Below are positions 17,598 through 28,790 of a stretch of 64,000 nt of DNA, piece after piece. The position numbers and the translations under genes are program-made. The stretch spans positions 1,113,165 through 1,177,164 of the forward strand of contig NZ_OCND01000001.1 of assembly GCF_900215535.1 (NCBI RefSeq). Direction: 5' to 3'. Source of the DNA: Pseudoxanthomonas wuyuanensis. Lineage in GTDB: Bacteria; Pseudomonadota; Gammaproteobacteria; Xanthomonadales; Xanthomonadaceae. Within the stretch, counting starts at the first letter, position 1. The number at the start of each line of letters is the position of its first letter. A model generated the notes under the pieces. The model was given only the letters and a program-made list of their open reading frames with translations, did no database searches and was not told where the DNA came from.

Positions 17598-17810
17598 TTA
17601 GCCCTGCCGTCACCGTCCCGGGTGACGAAAACCCGCTGCCGTTTCCCCCAAATCGCGTGACCGAAGTCCGGCGCTGTCGGTAAATCCCCGACAGCACGTC
17701 GGGAACAAACTGCGCGCGCGCGGAAATATCCTGATTTTTTTTCCGTCACCGGCGGCGCAAAGTTTCTCCAACCTGGCGTCAACACGATGCCGCGGCAACG
17801 GGAAACTGAC

Positions 17811-19235
17811 ATGAAGGCTGGACTGGCCGCCCAACTCGGGCAGCAACTGCACCTGACGCCACAACTGCTGCAGTCGATCCGGCTGCTGCAACTGGACGGC
17901 ATGCAGCTGGAACTGGAGATCCGCCGCGCACTGGAACTCAACCCGGCATTGGAACTGGATGAGTCGCAACTGGCCGACGCCGACAGCCCGGCGCCGGAAA
18001 CCGCCACCGCCGAAGCGGCCGCCCAGGATGTGGCCGCCTTCGACGAACTGCCCGAGTCGTCGCTGTGGGACATGCCTGCGGCCAGTTGGGGCGACGGCGA
18101 CGACGACCGCATGCAGCACCTGCCGGCCGGCGAATCCAGCGACCCGCAGGTCCGCGCGCTGTCCAGCCTGGCGCTGGAGCTTTCCGAAAGCGAACTGGCG
18201 GTTGCCGCGTTCTGGCTCGAGCACACCGACGACAGCGGCTACCTGCAACAGGAACCGGCATCGCTGGCGCTGATTGCCGCCGCCCAGTTCGGCATCTCCG
18301 CCGCCCGGGCCGAGGCGCTGCGCCAGCGCATCGTGCATGGCGAGTTCGCCGGCCTGGCCGCGCGCGACCTGCGCGAATGCCTGCTGGCGCAGTTGGACGC
18401 CCTGCCCGGCCGCGTACCGGCCCGCGCGGTTGCGCGCAGGCTGCTGGGCGAATGCCTCGAACTGCTGGGCGCGCACGACTACGAAGCCATCGCCGCGCAG
18501 CTGGACCTGGACGGCGAACTGGTCCGCGAAGGCCTGCGCCTGATCCTGTCGCTGCAGCCGCGTCCTGGCGAAGCGCTGACCGCCGAAGCGTCCTCCTACA
18601 TCGTTCCGGACGTGGTCGCCTGGCACGCCGACTGCGCCTGGCGGGTGGCATTGAATCCGGCCACCGCCCCGCGGCTGAGCGTGTCCCCCAGCTACGAGCG
18701 CGGGCTGGAACAGGCCGGCGCCGACGCCGCTTCGCAGAAGCTGCGCGAACTGCTGCAGGAAGCGCGCTGGCTGACCCGCGGCCTGTCGATGCGCTACGAC
18801 ACCCTGCTGCGCACCGCGCGCGCCATCGTCGAGCGCCAGGCCGGTTTCCTGGCCCATGGCGACGAAGCGATGGCGCCGCTGACGCTGAAGGAAATCGCCG
18901 ACGAGATCGGCATGCACGAATCCACCGTCTCGCGCATCACCAGCGGCAAGTACATGCAGACCCCGCGCGGCACCTTCGAGCTGAAGCATTTCTTTGCGGT
19001 GCGGCTGGAAGGCGCCAGCGTTTCCGGCGCCGCGGTGAAGGCCATGGTGCGCCGGCTGATCGACTCCGAGCCGGCCGGGCGGCCGCTGGCCGACGAAGCC
19101 ATCGCCGGCCTGCTGGCCCGCCAGGGCGTCCATATTGCCCGCAGAACTGTGGCCAAGTACCGGGAACAGCTCGATATCGCTCCCGCCCGGCAGCGCCGAC
19201 GCGTTAACGTTACGGTTTTGGCTAAAGCCGGTTAA
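17811..19235 (+). CDS. rpoN: RNA polymerase sigma-54 factor
   Basis: A 474-residue sigma-54. Region I is the Gln/Leu-rich start (LAAQLGQQLHLTPQLLQSIRLLQLDGMQLELEI). It is followed by an acidic region II, a core-binding region, the helix-turn-helix (LKEIADEIGMHESTVSRIT) and the RpoN box near the C-terminus (ARRTVAKYREQL). The ATG at 17811 gives the normal N-terminus; an upstream ATG at 17787 has no ribosome-binding site. Its place before fleQ suggests a flagella-linked paralogue like Xanthomonas rpoN2. It works only with enhancer-binding ATPases such as FleQ. Confidence 0.95.
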   Translation: MKAGLAAQLGQQLHLTPQLLQSIRLLQLDGMQLELEIRRALELNPALELDESQLADADSPAPETATAEAAAQDVAAFDELPESSLWDMPAASWGDGDDDRMQHLPAGESSDPQVRALSSLALELSESELAVAAFWLEHTDDSGYLQQEPASLALIAAAQFGISAARAEALRQRIVHGEFAGLAARDLRECLLAQLDALPGRVPARAVARRLLGECLELLGAHDYEAIAAQLDLDGELVREGLRLILSLQPRPGEALTAEASSYIVPDVVAWHADCAWRVALNPATAPRLSVSPSYERGLEQAGADAASQKLRELLQEARWLTRGLSMRYDTLLRTARAIVERQAGFLAHGDEAMAPLTLKEIADEIGMHESTVSRITSGKYMQTPRGTFELKHFFAVRLEGASVSGAAVKAMVRRLIDSEPAGRPLADEAIAGLLARQGVHIARRTVAKYREQLDIAPARQRRRVNVTVLAKAG

Positions 19236-19250
19236 CGGAGCGACGTAAAA

Positions 19251-19626
19251 ATGACCAAGATCACAGTTTTGCTGGTGGACGACCACGAGGGCTTCATCAA
19301 CGCCGCCATCCGCCATCTGCGCAAGCTGGAATGGCTGGACATCGTGGGCCGCGCCGGCAACGGGCTGGAGGCCATCGAGCGCTCCGAAACGCTGCGCCCG
19401 GACGTGGTGCTGATGGACCTGGCCATGCCGGAAATGGGCGGCCTGCAGGCCACCCGCCTGATCAAGACCCAGGACAACCCGCCGTTTGTCGTCATCGCAA
19501 GCCATTTCGACGACGCCGAACACCGCGAGCACGCCTCGCGCGCCGGCGCCGACGAATTCGTCAGCAAGCTTTCCTACATCCAGGAAGTCTTGCCCATCCT
19601 CGAAAAATTCAAAGAATCCCGCAGCC

Positions 19627-19634
<8 letters not shown>
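19251..19634 (+). CDS. Single-domain response regulator (CheY-like) upstream of fleQ
   Basis: A 127-residue receiver domain without output domain. It has VDDH at 9–12, phospho-acceptor Asp56 in VLMDLAMPE, a Ser in VIASH and Lys in FVSKLS. It lies 15 bases after rpoN and overlaps fleQ by eight bases, so it belongs to that operon. It may work by phosphorylation-dependent binding, perhaps to FleQ, whose own receiver-like domain has lost the phosphorylation site; that is inference. Confidence 0.85.
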
Positions 19635-21084
<1,450 letters not shown>

Positions 21085-21104
21085 CTGACGCGGGCCGGCG
21101 GTTT

Positions 21105-21120
21105 CGGCACGGGTCTTGCA
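21105..21120 (+). promoter_or_regulatory. Sigma-54 promoter of the fliE operon
   Basis: CGGCACGGGTCTTGCA: GG and GC exactly ten bases apart, with GGCACG and TTGCA both intact (consensus TGGCACG-N4-TTGCA). It is 42 bases before the fliE start. Confidence 0.85.
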
Positions 21121-21161
21121 CGTAGTACCGCAAGACCCACCGACGCCAGCATAAGCAGCCC

Positions 21162-21512
21162 ATGTCCGACTCGGTTTCCTCCATCCTCTCGCAGATCCGC
21201 AGCTATCAGAATCAGCTGGGCACGCGCGCGCTGGAGCCGCTGCCCAATCCCAACGCGGTGGATTTCGGCCGGCCGGCGGTCGACAAGCCGGCTAGCTTCA
21301 GCGAAACGCTCAGCAATGCGCTGCAAGGCGTCAACAACACCCAGAAGGAAGCCGGCGCACTGGCGCAGGCATTCGAACTGGGCGACCCGCGCGCGGACCT
21401 GGCGCGGGTGATGGTGGCCGCGCAGCAGTCGCAGGTGGTGTTCCGCGCCACCGTCGAAGTCCGCAACCGGCTGGTGCAGGCCTACCAGGACGTGATGAAC
21501 ATGCCGCTGTAG
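21162..21512 (+). CDS. fliE: Flagellar hook-basal body protein FliE
   Basis: A 116-residue rod-adaptor protein that joins the MS ring to the rod. The family C-terminus is clear (MVAAQQSQVVFRATVEVRNRLVQAYQDVMNMPL). No signal peptide is present, as expected for a substrate of the flagellar export gate. It follows the sigma-54 site at 21105 and heads the fliE–fliK transcript. Confidence 0.94.
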   Translation: MSDSVSSILSQIRSYQNQLGTRALEPLPNPNAVDFGRPAVDKPASFSETLSNALQGVNNTQKEAGALAQAFELGDPRADLARVMVAAQQSQVVFRATVEVRNRLVQAYQDVMNMPL

Positions 21513-21583
21513 GTCTGCGCCGCGATGACACCGGATCGGTAGCCAAGAGGCCATCGCAACGGCAGGCGACAGCGAATGGCCAA

Positions 21584-21605
21584 GGAGCCGGGCAAGCCCG
21601 GCTCC
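21584..21605 (+). repeat. Hairpin between fliE and fliF
   Basis: Perfect 9-bp stem GGAGCCGGG / CCCGGCTCC around CAAG, with no T-run. It resembles a small REP-type unit, or an attenuating or stabilising hairpin inside the operon. Confidence 0.5.
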
Positions 21606-21658
21606 ACAAAGAAGCAAGCCGTAGAAAACAAGCCGTTTAACCCAGGAACCGCAAGCCG

Positions 21659-23326
21659 ATGGCTCTCACCCTCTCCAAGGAATCGCTGAAGGAAACGCTC
21701 AACGCCGACAATGCCGGCGCGGCGCTGACGCGGCTGCAGAACATGCAGGTGTTCCGGCAGATGGGCACGCTGCTGCTGATCGCCGGCGCGGTGGCGGCGG
21801 GCCTGATGGTGTTCTTCTGGTCGCAGAAGCCCGACTACAGCCCGCTCTACACCGGCCTGGACGCCAAGGCCACCGCCGAAGCCGCCGACCTGCTGCGCGG
21901 CGCGCAGATTCCGTTCAAGCTGGATCAGGCCAGCGGCGCCATTTCGGTGCCGGAAAAGCATCTGCACGATGCGCGCCTGAAGCTGGCCAGCTCCGGGCTG
22001 GCCGAAAGCGGCCGCCTGGGTTTTGAAATGATGGAGCGCGATCCCGGCTTCGGGGTCAGCCAGTTCGTCGAGAACGCGCGCTACCAGCATGCGCTGGAAA
22101 CCGAACTGGTGCGCACCATCAGCACGCTGCGCCCGGTCCGCGACGCGCGCGTGCACCTGGCCATTCCCAAGCCCAGCGCCTTCACCCGCCAGCGCGAAGT
22201 CTCCAGCGCCTCGGTGGTGCTGGATCTGCGCAGCGGCGCCATGCTGGAGCGCAACCAGGTCGACGCCATCGTGCACCTGGTGGCATCGAGCATTCCGGAT
22301 CTGGCGCCGGAGCGCGTCACCGTGGTCGACCAGAGCGGCCGCATGCTGACCATCACCGACCCCAACAGCGAGGCGGCACTCAATGCCGCCCAGTTCGAAC
22401 GCGTGCGCAAGCTGGAAACCTCGTTCAACCAGCGCATCCGTGAGTTGCTGGAACCGCTGGCCGGACCCGGCCGCATCAATGCCGAAGTCGCGGTGGACAT
22501 GGATTTCTCGGTGATCGAGGAAGCCCGCGAGACCTTCGCCAACGATCCGGCCAAGATCCGCAGCGAGCAGGTCAGCCAGAACACCGTGACCAAGCCCGGC
22601 CCCGAAGGCGTGCCCGGCGCCACCAGCAACACCCCGCCCGGCCCTGGCGCCGCGGCCGATGCCAATCCCAACGCGCCCACCGAAACGGCCAGCAGCGCCA
22701 CCCGCAATTTCGAAATGGACCGCACGCTGCAGCACACCCGGCAGCCGGCCGGACGCATCCGCCGGGTCACCGCCGCGGTGCTGGTCGACCATGTCCCGCG
22801 CACCGGCGAAGGCGGCAAGGTCACGATGGCGCCGCTGGACGCGGCCACACTGGCGCGGGTCGAGGCGCTGGTGAAGGAAGCGGTCGGTTTCGATGCCGCG
22901 CGCGGGGACTCGGTGTCGGTGATGAACGCGCCTTTCGTGCGCGAAGCCGATCCGGCCGCGGCCGAGACGCCGTTCTGGGAAAACCCGGTGCTGCAGAATC
23001 CGCTGTTGCGCGATATCGCCCGCTTCGCGCTGGGCGCGGTGGTGGTGCTGGCGCTGCTGTTCGGCGTGCTGCGCCCGGCCATCCGCCAGATCGCCAATCC
23101 CTCGAAAAAGCTGCCTGCCCCAGCCATCGACGTCAGCCTGGTGGACGAAGCCGACGAAGACCAGCAGATCGTCGCCGCCCTGCAGGACGGGCGGGTGGAC
23201 CTGGCCCCGCGGGCATTGGCCTCCGACGCCTACGAAGACCGCCTGCGCCAGGCGCGCGAGGCGGTCCGCAACGACTCCAAACAGGTGGCGCAGGTGGTGA
23301 AGGACTGGGTGTCGGCCGATGAATAA
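21659..23326 (+). CDS. fliF: Flagellar MS-ring protein FliF
   Basis: A 555-residue inner-membrane ring protein. The first membrane segment lies at ~38–55 (LLIAGAVAAGLMVFFW) and the second at ~455–475. Between them is the periplasmic YscJ/FliF domain with the SASVVLDLRSG segment. The C-terminal tail binds FliG. It starts after an AGGA site, 146 bases after fliE, and overlaps fliG by eight bases. Confidence 0.96.
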   Translation: MALTLSKESLKETLNADNAGAALTRLQNMQVFRQMGTLLLIAGAVAAGLMVFFWSQKPDYSPLYTGLDAKATAEAADLLRGAQIPFKLDQASGAISVPEKHLHDARLKLASSGLAESGRLGFEMMERDPGFGVSQFVENARYQHALETELVRTISTLRPVRDARVHLAIPKPSAFTRQREVSSASVVLDLRSGAMLERNQVDAIVHLVASSIPDLAPERVTVVDQSGRMLTITDPNSEAALNAAQFERVRKLETSFNQRIRELLEPLAGPGRINAEVAVDMDFSVIEEARETFANDPAKIRSEQVSQNTVTKPGPEGVPGATSNTPPGPGAAADANPNAPTETASSATRNFEMDRTLQHTRQPAGRIRRVTAAVLVDHVPRTGEGGKVTMAPLDAATLARVEALVKEAVGFDAARGDSVSVMNAPFVREADPAAAETPFWENPVLQNPLLRDIARFALGAVVVLALLFGVLRPAIRQIANPSKKLPAPAIDVSLVDEADEDQQIVAALQDGRVDLAPRALASDAYEDRLRQAREAVRNDSKQVAQVVKDWVSADE

Positions 23327-24326
23327 CAACGATCTCGCGTTGACCGGGGTACAGCGCGCCGCCGTGCTGCTGCTGTCGCTGGGCGAACAGGACGCCGCCG
23401 AAGTGCTCAAGCACATGAACGCCAAGGAGGTGCAGAAGCTCGGCATCGCCATGGCCACCATTTCCGGCATCAGCCGCGAGCAGGTGCTGCAGGTCATGGA
23501 CACCTTCGGCGCGGCGCTGGACAAGCAGACCTCGCTGGGCATGGGCGCCGACGACTATGTGCGCAAGGTGCTGGTGCAGGCGCTGGGCGAGGACAAGGCC
23601 GGCAGCCTGATCGACCGCATCCTGCTGGGCCGCAACACCACCGGGCTGGACACGCTGAAGTGGATGGACCCGCGTTCCATCGCCGATCTGGTGCGCAACG
23701 AACACCCGCAGATCATCGCCATCGTGCTCTCGCACCTGGACGGCGATCAGGCCGCCGATGTGCTGAAGCTGCTGCCCGAGCGCGCCCGCGCCGACGTGCT
23801 GCTGCGCATCGCCACGCTGGACGGCATTCCGCCCAACGCGCTGAACGAACTCAACGAGATCATGGAGCGCCAGTTCGCCGGCAACCAGAATCTCAAGTCC
23901 TCCACCATAGGCGGGGTCAAGGTGGCGGCCAACATCCTCAACTTCATGGATTCGGGCCAGGACCAGACCATCCTGGGCAGCATCGCCCAGGTCGATGCCG
24001 ACCTGGGCGCGCGCATCCAGGATCTGATGTTCGTGTTCGACAACCTCAACGACCTGGGCGACCGCGAACTGCAGGCGCTGCTGCGCGAAGTGCCCAACGA
24101 CCGCCTGGGTCTGGCGCTGCGCGGCGCCGACGCCAAGGTGCGCGAGAAGATCACCCGCAACATGTCCCAGCGCGCTGCGCAGATCCTGCTGGAAGACATG
24201 GAGGCGCGCGGGCCGGTGCGCCTGTCCGATGTGGAAGCGGCGCAGAAGGAAATCCTGGCCATCGTGCGCCGGCTGGCCGACCAGGGCGTCATTGCGCTCA
24301 ATGCCAATAGCGAGGAACTGGTATGA
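23319..24326 (+). CDS. fliG: Flagellar motor switch protein FliG
   Basis: A 335-residue switch protein. The N-terminal FliF-binding domain begins [26 protein letters not shown]. The middle domain has the EHPQ motif ([15 protein letters not shown]). The C-terminal domain carries the charged torque helix ([27 protein letters not shown]) that faces the stator. It overlaps fliF by eight bases and fliH by four. Confidence 0.97.
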   Translation: MNNNDLALTGVQRAAVLLLSLGEQDAAEVLKHMNAKEVQKLGIAMATISGISREQVLQVMDTFGAALDKQTSLGMGADDYVRKVLVQALGEDKAGSLIDRILLGRNTTGLDTLKWMDPRSIADLVRNEHPQIIAIVLSHLDGDQAADVLKLLPERARADVLLRIATLDGIPPNALNELNEIMERQFAGNQNLKSSTIGGVKVAANILNFMDSGQDQTILGSIAQVDADLGARIQDLMFVFDNLNDLGDRELQALLREVPNDRLGLALRGADAKVREKITRNMSQRAAQILLEDMEARGPVRLSDVEAAQKEILAIVRRLADQGVIALNANSEELV

Positions 24327-24931
24327 GCGAACCGATCCGCTGGCTGGCGCCGCCGCTGGGCTTTGTCGCACCGCGCTCGAAGGCCGAAGAAGTGCCGTTG
24401 CCGCGGCCGCCGAGCCTGGAGGAAATCCAGGCCATCGAGCAGGCCGCTTACCTGGAAGGACTGGAGCGCGGCCGCAGCGAAGGCCACGCCGAAGGTTTCG
24501 CGCAGGGCCAGCAGGACGTGCGCCGGCTGGCCGCGCAGATCGAAGGCATCCTGGACAACTTCTCGCGGCCGCTGGACCGGCTGGAAAACGAAGTGGTCGC
24601 CGCCTTGTCCGAACTGGCCGTGCGCATCGCCGGCAGCCTGATCGGGCGCGCCTACCAGGCCGACCCGATGCTGCTGTCGGAGCTGGCCAGCGCCGCGCTG
24701 GACACGGTGGGCGCGACCAGCCGCGAAGTGGAAGTGCGCATGCATCCGGACGACATCGCCGCACTGACTCCGGTGCTGTCGCTGATGCCGGCGACCCGGC
24801 TGAGCGCCGACACCTCGCTCAGCCGCGGCGACCTGCGCGTGCACGCCGAGAGCGTGCGCATCGACGGCACCCTGGAAGCGCGCCTGCGCGGCACGCTGGA
24901 AACCGTGCTCAGCCGCGGAGCGCAGCCATGA
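24323..24931 (+). CDS. fliH: Flagellar assembly protein FliH (FliI regulator)
   Basis: A 202-residue cytosolic protein that binds the export ATPase FliI and carries it to the gate. The middle has the family's Gly-rich helix with spaced glycines ([21 protein letters not shown]). The C-terminal half resembles the V-type ATPase E subunit. It shares ATGA overlaps with fliG and fliI, so translation is coupled throughout. Confidence 0.92.
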   Translation: MSEPIRWLAPPLGFVAPRSKAEEVPLPRPPSLEEIQAIEQAAYLEGLERGRSEGHAEGFAQGQQDVRRLAAQIEGILDNFSRPLDRLENEVVAALSELAVRIAGSLIGRAYQADPMLLSELASAALDTVGATSREVEVRMHPDDIAALTPVLSLMPATRLSADTSLSRGDLRVHAESVRIDGTLEARLRGTLETVLSRGAQP

Positions 24932-26316
24932 GCGCGCAACCGCTGGACTGGCTGCAGGCGCGGGATCTGCGCCTGGCCGCGCGGCTGTCGCAGATCCGCC
25001 CCGATGCCGGCGGCCGCGGGCTGATCCGCGAAGGCATCCTGCGCCGTGCGGTCGGCCTGACCCTGGAAGCGGTCGGCTGCGAAGCGCCATTGGGCGCCAC
25101 CTGCAAGGTCGAGGTCGTCGACGGCGGCTGGGTCGATGCCGAAGTGGTCGGCTTTGCCGGCGAACGCACCTATCTGATGCCCAGCGCCGAACTGCACGGC
25201 CTGCTGCCCAACGCGCGGGTGGTGCCGCTGCGCCGCCGCGGCGGCGTCGAGGTCGGCGAAGGTCTGCTGGGCCGGGTCATCGACAGCGATGGCGTGCCGC
25301 TGGACGGCAAGGGCCCCATCCGCGCCGAAGGCACCGTCGGCATGGCCGGGGTGACCATCAACCCGCTGGCGCGCGAACCGATCACCCAGCCGCTGGACGT
25401 GGGCGTGCGCGCGATCAACGCGCTGCTGCCGATCGGCCGCGGCCAGCGCGTTGGCCTGTTCGCCGGTTCCGGCGTCGGCAAGTCGACGCTGCTGGGCATG
25501 ATGACCCGCTACACCGCGGCCGATGTCATCGTGGTCGGCCTGATCGGCGAACGCGGCCGCGAAGTGCGCGACTTCGTCGAATCCACGCTGGGCCCGGCGG
25601 GCCTGGCACGGGCGGTGGTGGTGGCCAGTCCGGCCGACCGGCCGCCGCTGGCGCGGCTGCAGGGCGCCTACCGCGCCACCGCGATTGCCGAATGGTTCCG
25701 CGATCAGGGTTTGAACGTTCTGCTGCTGATGGATTCGCTGACCCGCTTCGCCCAGGCCCAGCGCGAGATCGGCCTGTCGGTGGGCGAACCGCCGACCACG
25801 CGCGGCTATCCGCCGTCGGTGTTCGCGCGCCTGCCGGCGCTGGTGGAACGCGCCGGCAATGGATCGGCCGGGCGCGGCTCCATCACCGCTTTCTATACCG
25901 TGCTGACCGAAGGCGACGACCCGCAAGACCCCATTGCCGATGCCGCCCGCGCCATCCTGGACGGCCACATCCTGCTCTCGCGCCGGGTCGCCGACAGCGG
26001 CCTGTACCCGGCCATCGACGTGGAGTCCTCGGTCAGCCGCGTGGTCACCGAAATCGCCGACGAAACCTGGCGCGATCGCATCCGCAAGCTCAAGCGGCTG
26101 CTGTCGGCCTACAACAGCAACCGCGATCTGATCGCCATCGGCGCCTACCAGCGCGGCAACGATCCCACCGTGGACGAGGCACTGGAGCGCTGGCCGGAGA
26201 TCGTCGAATTCCTCGGCCAGGACGTGGCCCGCTCGGCCAACCTGCCCGACAGCCGCGATGCCCTGGAAAGACTGGTCGAGCGCAGCGCGCCCGAACGCAA
26301 GGAACCCCTGCCATGA
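24928..26316 (+). CDS. fliI: Flagellum-specific export ATPase FliI
   Basis: A 462-residue ATPase of the F1-beta type. It has Walker A (AGSGVGKST, about 179–187), Walker B ([12 protein letters not shown]) and the [17 protein letters not shown] loop of the flagellar family. It energises unloading of export substrates. The true start is the ATG at 24928, overlapping the fliH stop; a much longer in-frame opening upstream is an artefact of fliG/fliH. Confidence 0.96.
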   Translation: MSAQPLDWLQARDLRLAARLSQIRPDAGGRGLIREGILRRAVGLTLEAVGCEAPLGATCKVEVVDGGWVDAEVVGFAGERTYLMPSAELHGLLPNARVVPLRRRGGVEVGEGLLGRVIDSDGVPLDGKGPIRAEGTVGMAGVTINPLAREPITQPLDVGVRAINALLPIGRGQRVGLFAGSGVGKSTLLGMMTRYTAADVIVVGLIGERGREVRDFVESTLGPAGLARAVVVASPADRPPLARLQGAYRATAIAEWFRDQGLNVLLLMDSLTRFAQAQREIGLSVGEPPTTRGYPPSVFARLPALVERAGNGSAGRGSITAFYTVLTEGDDPQDPIADAARAILDGHILLSRRVADSGLYPAIDVESSVSRVVTEIADETWRDRIRKLKRLLSAYNSNRDLIAIGAYQRGNDPTVDEALERWPEIVEFLGQDVARSANLPDSRDALERLVERSAPERKEPLP

Positions 26317-26768
26317 TGCACTCCCGCCGAATCGACCCGCTGCTGCGCCGCGCGCAGGAACACGAAGACAGCGTCGCCCGCGATCTGGCCGAGCGCCAGC
26401 GCGCGCTGTCGCTGCACGAATCGCGGCTGGAAGAACTGCGCGGTTACGCCGAGGAATACGCCAACAGCCAGATGGCCGCGACCAGTCCGGCGCAACTGGC
26501 CAACCGGCGCGCGTTCCTCGACCGCATCGATCAGGCCCTGAAGCAGCAGGCGCAGACCGTGGACCGCAGCCGCGCCAGCGTCGACATCGAACGCGACCGC
26601 CTGCTGCTGGCCAGCCGCGACAAGCAGGTGCTGGAACAATTGGCGGCCAGCTACCGCGTGCAGGAGCGGCAGGTGGTGGAACGCCGCGATCAGCGCGAGA
26701 TGGACGACCTGGGCGCGCGCCGCGTGCGCCTGGCCGCTACCGCGCAGGACAGCGAGGACAACCGGTGA
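26313..26768 (+). CDS. fliJ: Flagellar export protein FliJ
   Basis: A 151-residue, almost wholly coiled-coil protein ([21 protein letters not shown], then continuous helix with few prolines). FliJ is the stalk of the export ATPase, like F1-gamma. Its ATG overlaps the fliI stop and its end overlaps the fliK start by four bases. Length and position match the family, whose sequence conservation is low. Confidence 0.88.
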   Translation: MMHSRRIDPLLRRAQEHEDSVARDLAERQRALSLHESRLEELRGYAEEYANSQMAATSPAQLANRRAFLDRIDQALKQQAQTVDRSRASVDIERDRLLLASRDKQVLEQLAASYRVQERQVVERRDQREMDDLGARRVRLAATAQDSEDNR

Positions 26769-27991
26769 AGTCCGTATCGGCCGTACTCGCCAGCGCTGCT
26801 CCGCCCGCCTCCGCCGGCAGGGCCGGCGGCAATGGCGGAGGCAACGCCAGCGGCAAGCCGGCGTTCGACGAACTGCTGGACAAGCATGGCCGCGCGCCGA
26901 CGGCCACCAGCGCGGAAAGCGCAGGTGCGAACGCCTCTGCGGCCAAGAAACAGAACGAGGCAACCGCCGCATCCACCGACAAGGCGTCCCCGCGCCAGCG
27001 CAAGCCTGCGCTGGCGGAGGACTGGATGATCCCGGCTGCAGGCATATGGGCGATTCCGGCAATGCTGGAGCCACCCAGCATTGCAGCGACAAGCGATTCC
27101 GATGCCGCCGACATGGCCGCGCCGCTGGCGTTGGCAACCGCACCCGCAAACGCGGCGCCCGGCACAGCGGCGGCGCCGGCAAGCCCGTTGCCGTCTGGTG
27201 CCAGTGCTGGCACCGCTTCCGCGTTCGCCACTGCAGGCGCCCCCTCCGTCGCAGCCACGCCGCTACTCGCCGCCGGCAGCGATAGCGCCCCCGCTGCTCA
27301 GACAACCGCGGCAGATTCCAGCGAGCCTGCCCAGGCAGCGACCACCGCCAAGCCGGCGCTGCAGAACCCATTGTCTTTCGTTCAACACATGGCCGCCGGC
27401 GCCGCCGCCATCGTCATGCCCGAAGCGTTGGGCCTGGCCAAAGACGCGGCCGACGCCTTGCGCCGGGATGGCGACGCCGATCCCGCCACTCCGACGATCA
27501 ACGCACTGGCGTCGGCTGCGCCGGTGTCCAGCAACGGGCTGGCCCGCACCGCCACCGTCAATCCGCTGGAAGCGCCAACGCCGGACCTGCACAGCGAGCA
27601 TTTCGACGAGGCCATCGGCAGCCGCCTGAGCTGGATGGCCGATCAGAAGATCGGCCATGCCCATATCAAGGTCAGCCCCGGCGAGATGGGCCTGATCGAG
27701 GTCCGCCTGCGCATGGACGGCGACCGCATCCACGCCGATTTCAGCAGCGCCCAGCCGGAAGTCCGGCAGGCGCTGGAAGCCAGCCTGCCGCGCCTGCGCG
27801 AGATGCTGGATCAGCAGGGGTTCCAGCTGACCCAGGCCGATGTCGGCCACCGCCAGGATCCGCAGGCATCGGCGCCGCGCGGCAATGGCACCGACGGCAA
27901 CGATGGCGGCCTGGACAACCCCAGCGATGAAATCCAGTTACCGCGGCCAGTCATCACCCACGCGCGCGGGCTGCTTGACGCCTATGCCTGA
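26765..27991 (+). CDS. fliK: Flagellar hook-length control protein FliK
   Basis: A 408-residue molecular ruler. Residues 1–~280 are an Ala/Pro/Thr-rich, poorly ordered ruler region. The C-terminal Flg_hook domain (~285–375) has the family core SWMADQKIGHAHIKVSPGEM and LGLIEVRL-like strand (MGLIEVRLRMDGDRIHADF). The start is a GTG at 26765 overlapping the fliJ stop (GTGA). FliK is secreted during hook growth and switches the FlhB gate to filament substrates. It ends the fliE–fliK operon; a palindromic REP and a sigma-54 site follow. Confidence 0.92.
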   Translation: MKSVSAVLASAAPPASAGRAGGNGGGNASGKPAFDELLDKHGRAPTATSAESAGANASAAKKQNEATAASTDKASPRQRKPALAEDWMIPAAGIWAIPAMLEPPSIAATSDSDAADMAAPLALATAPANAAPGTAAAPASPLPSGASAGTASAFATAGAPSVAATPLLAAGSDSAPAAQTTAADSSEPAQAATTAKPALQNPLSFVQHMAAGAAAIVMPEALGLAKDAADALRRDGDADPATPTINALASAAPVSSNGLARTATVNPLEAPTPDLHSEHFDEAIGSRLSWMADQKIGHAHIKVSPGEMGLIEVRLRMDGDRIHADFSSAQPEVRQALEASLPRLREMLDQQGFQLTQADVGHRQDPQASAPRGNGTDGNDGGLDNPSDEIQLPRPVITHARGLLDAYA

Positions 27992-28020
27992 CGCCTGACG
28001 GCGCTACGGAATGTAAGGCC

Positions 28021-28088
28021 GTAGGAGCGACGTGAGTCGCGATGAGGCTTTACCGGTAAAGCCTCATCGCGACTCACGTCGCTCCTAC
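28021..28088. repeat. 68-bp perfect palindrome (paired REP units)
   Basis: Two head-to-head copies of a 34-base unit starting GTAGGAGCGACGTGAGTCGC, exact complements with the centre at 28054/28055. The GTAGGAGCG…core is a common REP-type motif in Xanthomonads and Pseudomonas, usually moved by RAYT transposases. It sits between fliK and fliL and could stall polymerase or protect the fliK 3' end. No RAYT gene is in the window. Confidence 0.88.
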
Positions 28089-28209
28089 AGAGATCCAACC
28101 GCCTGATCGCGGCTTGACCAGCCATCCGGCTGTTAAAAGCCGCCGCTGCTACAGCTTTAGAGGCCCTACGGGCCACCGTCAAAACCCCGGCGGCTCCCGC
28201 CGCCGCCAA

Positions 28210-28225
28210 CGGCACAGCGCTTGCA
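28210..28225 (+). promoter_or_regulatory. Sigma-54 promoter of the fliL operon
   Basis: CGGCACAGCGCTTGCA: GG and GC ten bases apart, GGCAC and TTGCA intact. It is 34 bases before the fliL start and downstream of the REP palindrome, so it restarts transcription for fliLMNOPQR. Confidence 0.8.
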
Positions 28226-28258
28226 TCCGTCCATCTGCCCCCACAGGAGATCGACCGA

Positions 28259-28780
28259 GTGTCCGCTGTCGAGAAACCCGCCGTCAAAGCGGCCAAACCC
28301 GCATCCGCCAAGGCTGGCAAGCCCTGGCTGACCATCATTGCCGCAGCAGTGGTCGCCGCCGGCGCCGCCGGTGGCGGCGCCTGGTTCTACGCCAACCGTT
28401 CGGCAACCGAGCAGGTCCAGCAGGCCGAAGCCAAGGCCAAGGCCGGCAGCATTCCCGCGCCGGCGCAGTACTTCGCCCTCGAGCCGCCTTTCGTCGTCAA
28501 TCTGATCGGTTCGGCCGGCGGCGCCCGCTACCTGCAGGTCGAAGTGCAGCTGATGACGCGCGATGCCGAATCGCTGAAGAGCATCGAGCAACACGCCCCG
28601 GCCATCCGCGCGCGTCTGCTGATGCTGTTCGCGCAGGAAAACGCCGATGAGCTGATCAGCCGCGCCGGCAAGGAAAAACTGCAGGCCGCGGCGCTGTCCG
28701 AGGTCAGGAAGCTGTTGACCGCCGAAACCGGCAAGCCGTGCGCCGAAGCCCTGCTCTTCACCAGCTTCGTAATGCAGTAA
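28259..28780 (+). CDS. fliL: Flagellar basal body-associated protein FliL
   Basis: A 173-residue single-pass inner-membrane protein: a basic cytoplasmic start, one transmembrane helix at ~23–45 (WLTIIAAAVVAAGAAGGGAWFY) and a periplasmic FliL domain (YFALEPPFVVNL, then RYLQVEVQLMTRD). FliL rings support the stator. The start is a GTG at 28259 after CAGGAGA at 28244–28250. It lies eleven bases before fliM. Confidence 0.94.
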   Translation: MSAVEKPAVKAAKPASAKAGKPWLTIIAAAVVAAGAAGGGAWFYANRSATEQVQQAEAKAKAGSIPAPAQYFALEPPFVVNLIGSAGGARYLQVEVQLMTRDAESLKSIEQHAPAIRARLLMLFAQENADELISRAGKEKLQAAALSEVRKLLTAETGKPCAEALLFTSFVMQ

Positions 28781-28790
28781 GGAACCCATG

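Noticed and set aside
17693..17760. Possible terminator before rpoN
   Set aside because: A short CTGTCGG/CCGACAG stem exists just upstream, but the T-run near 17735 is not adjacent to it.
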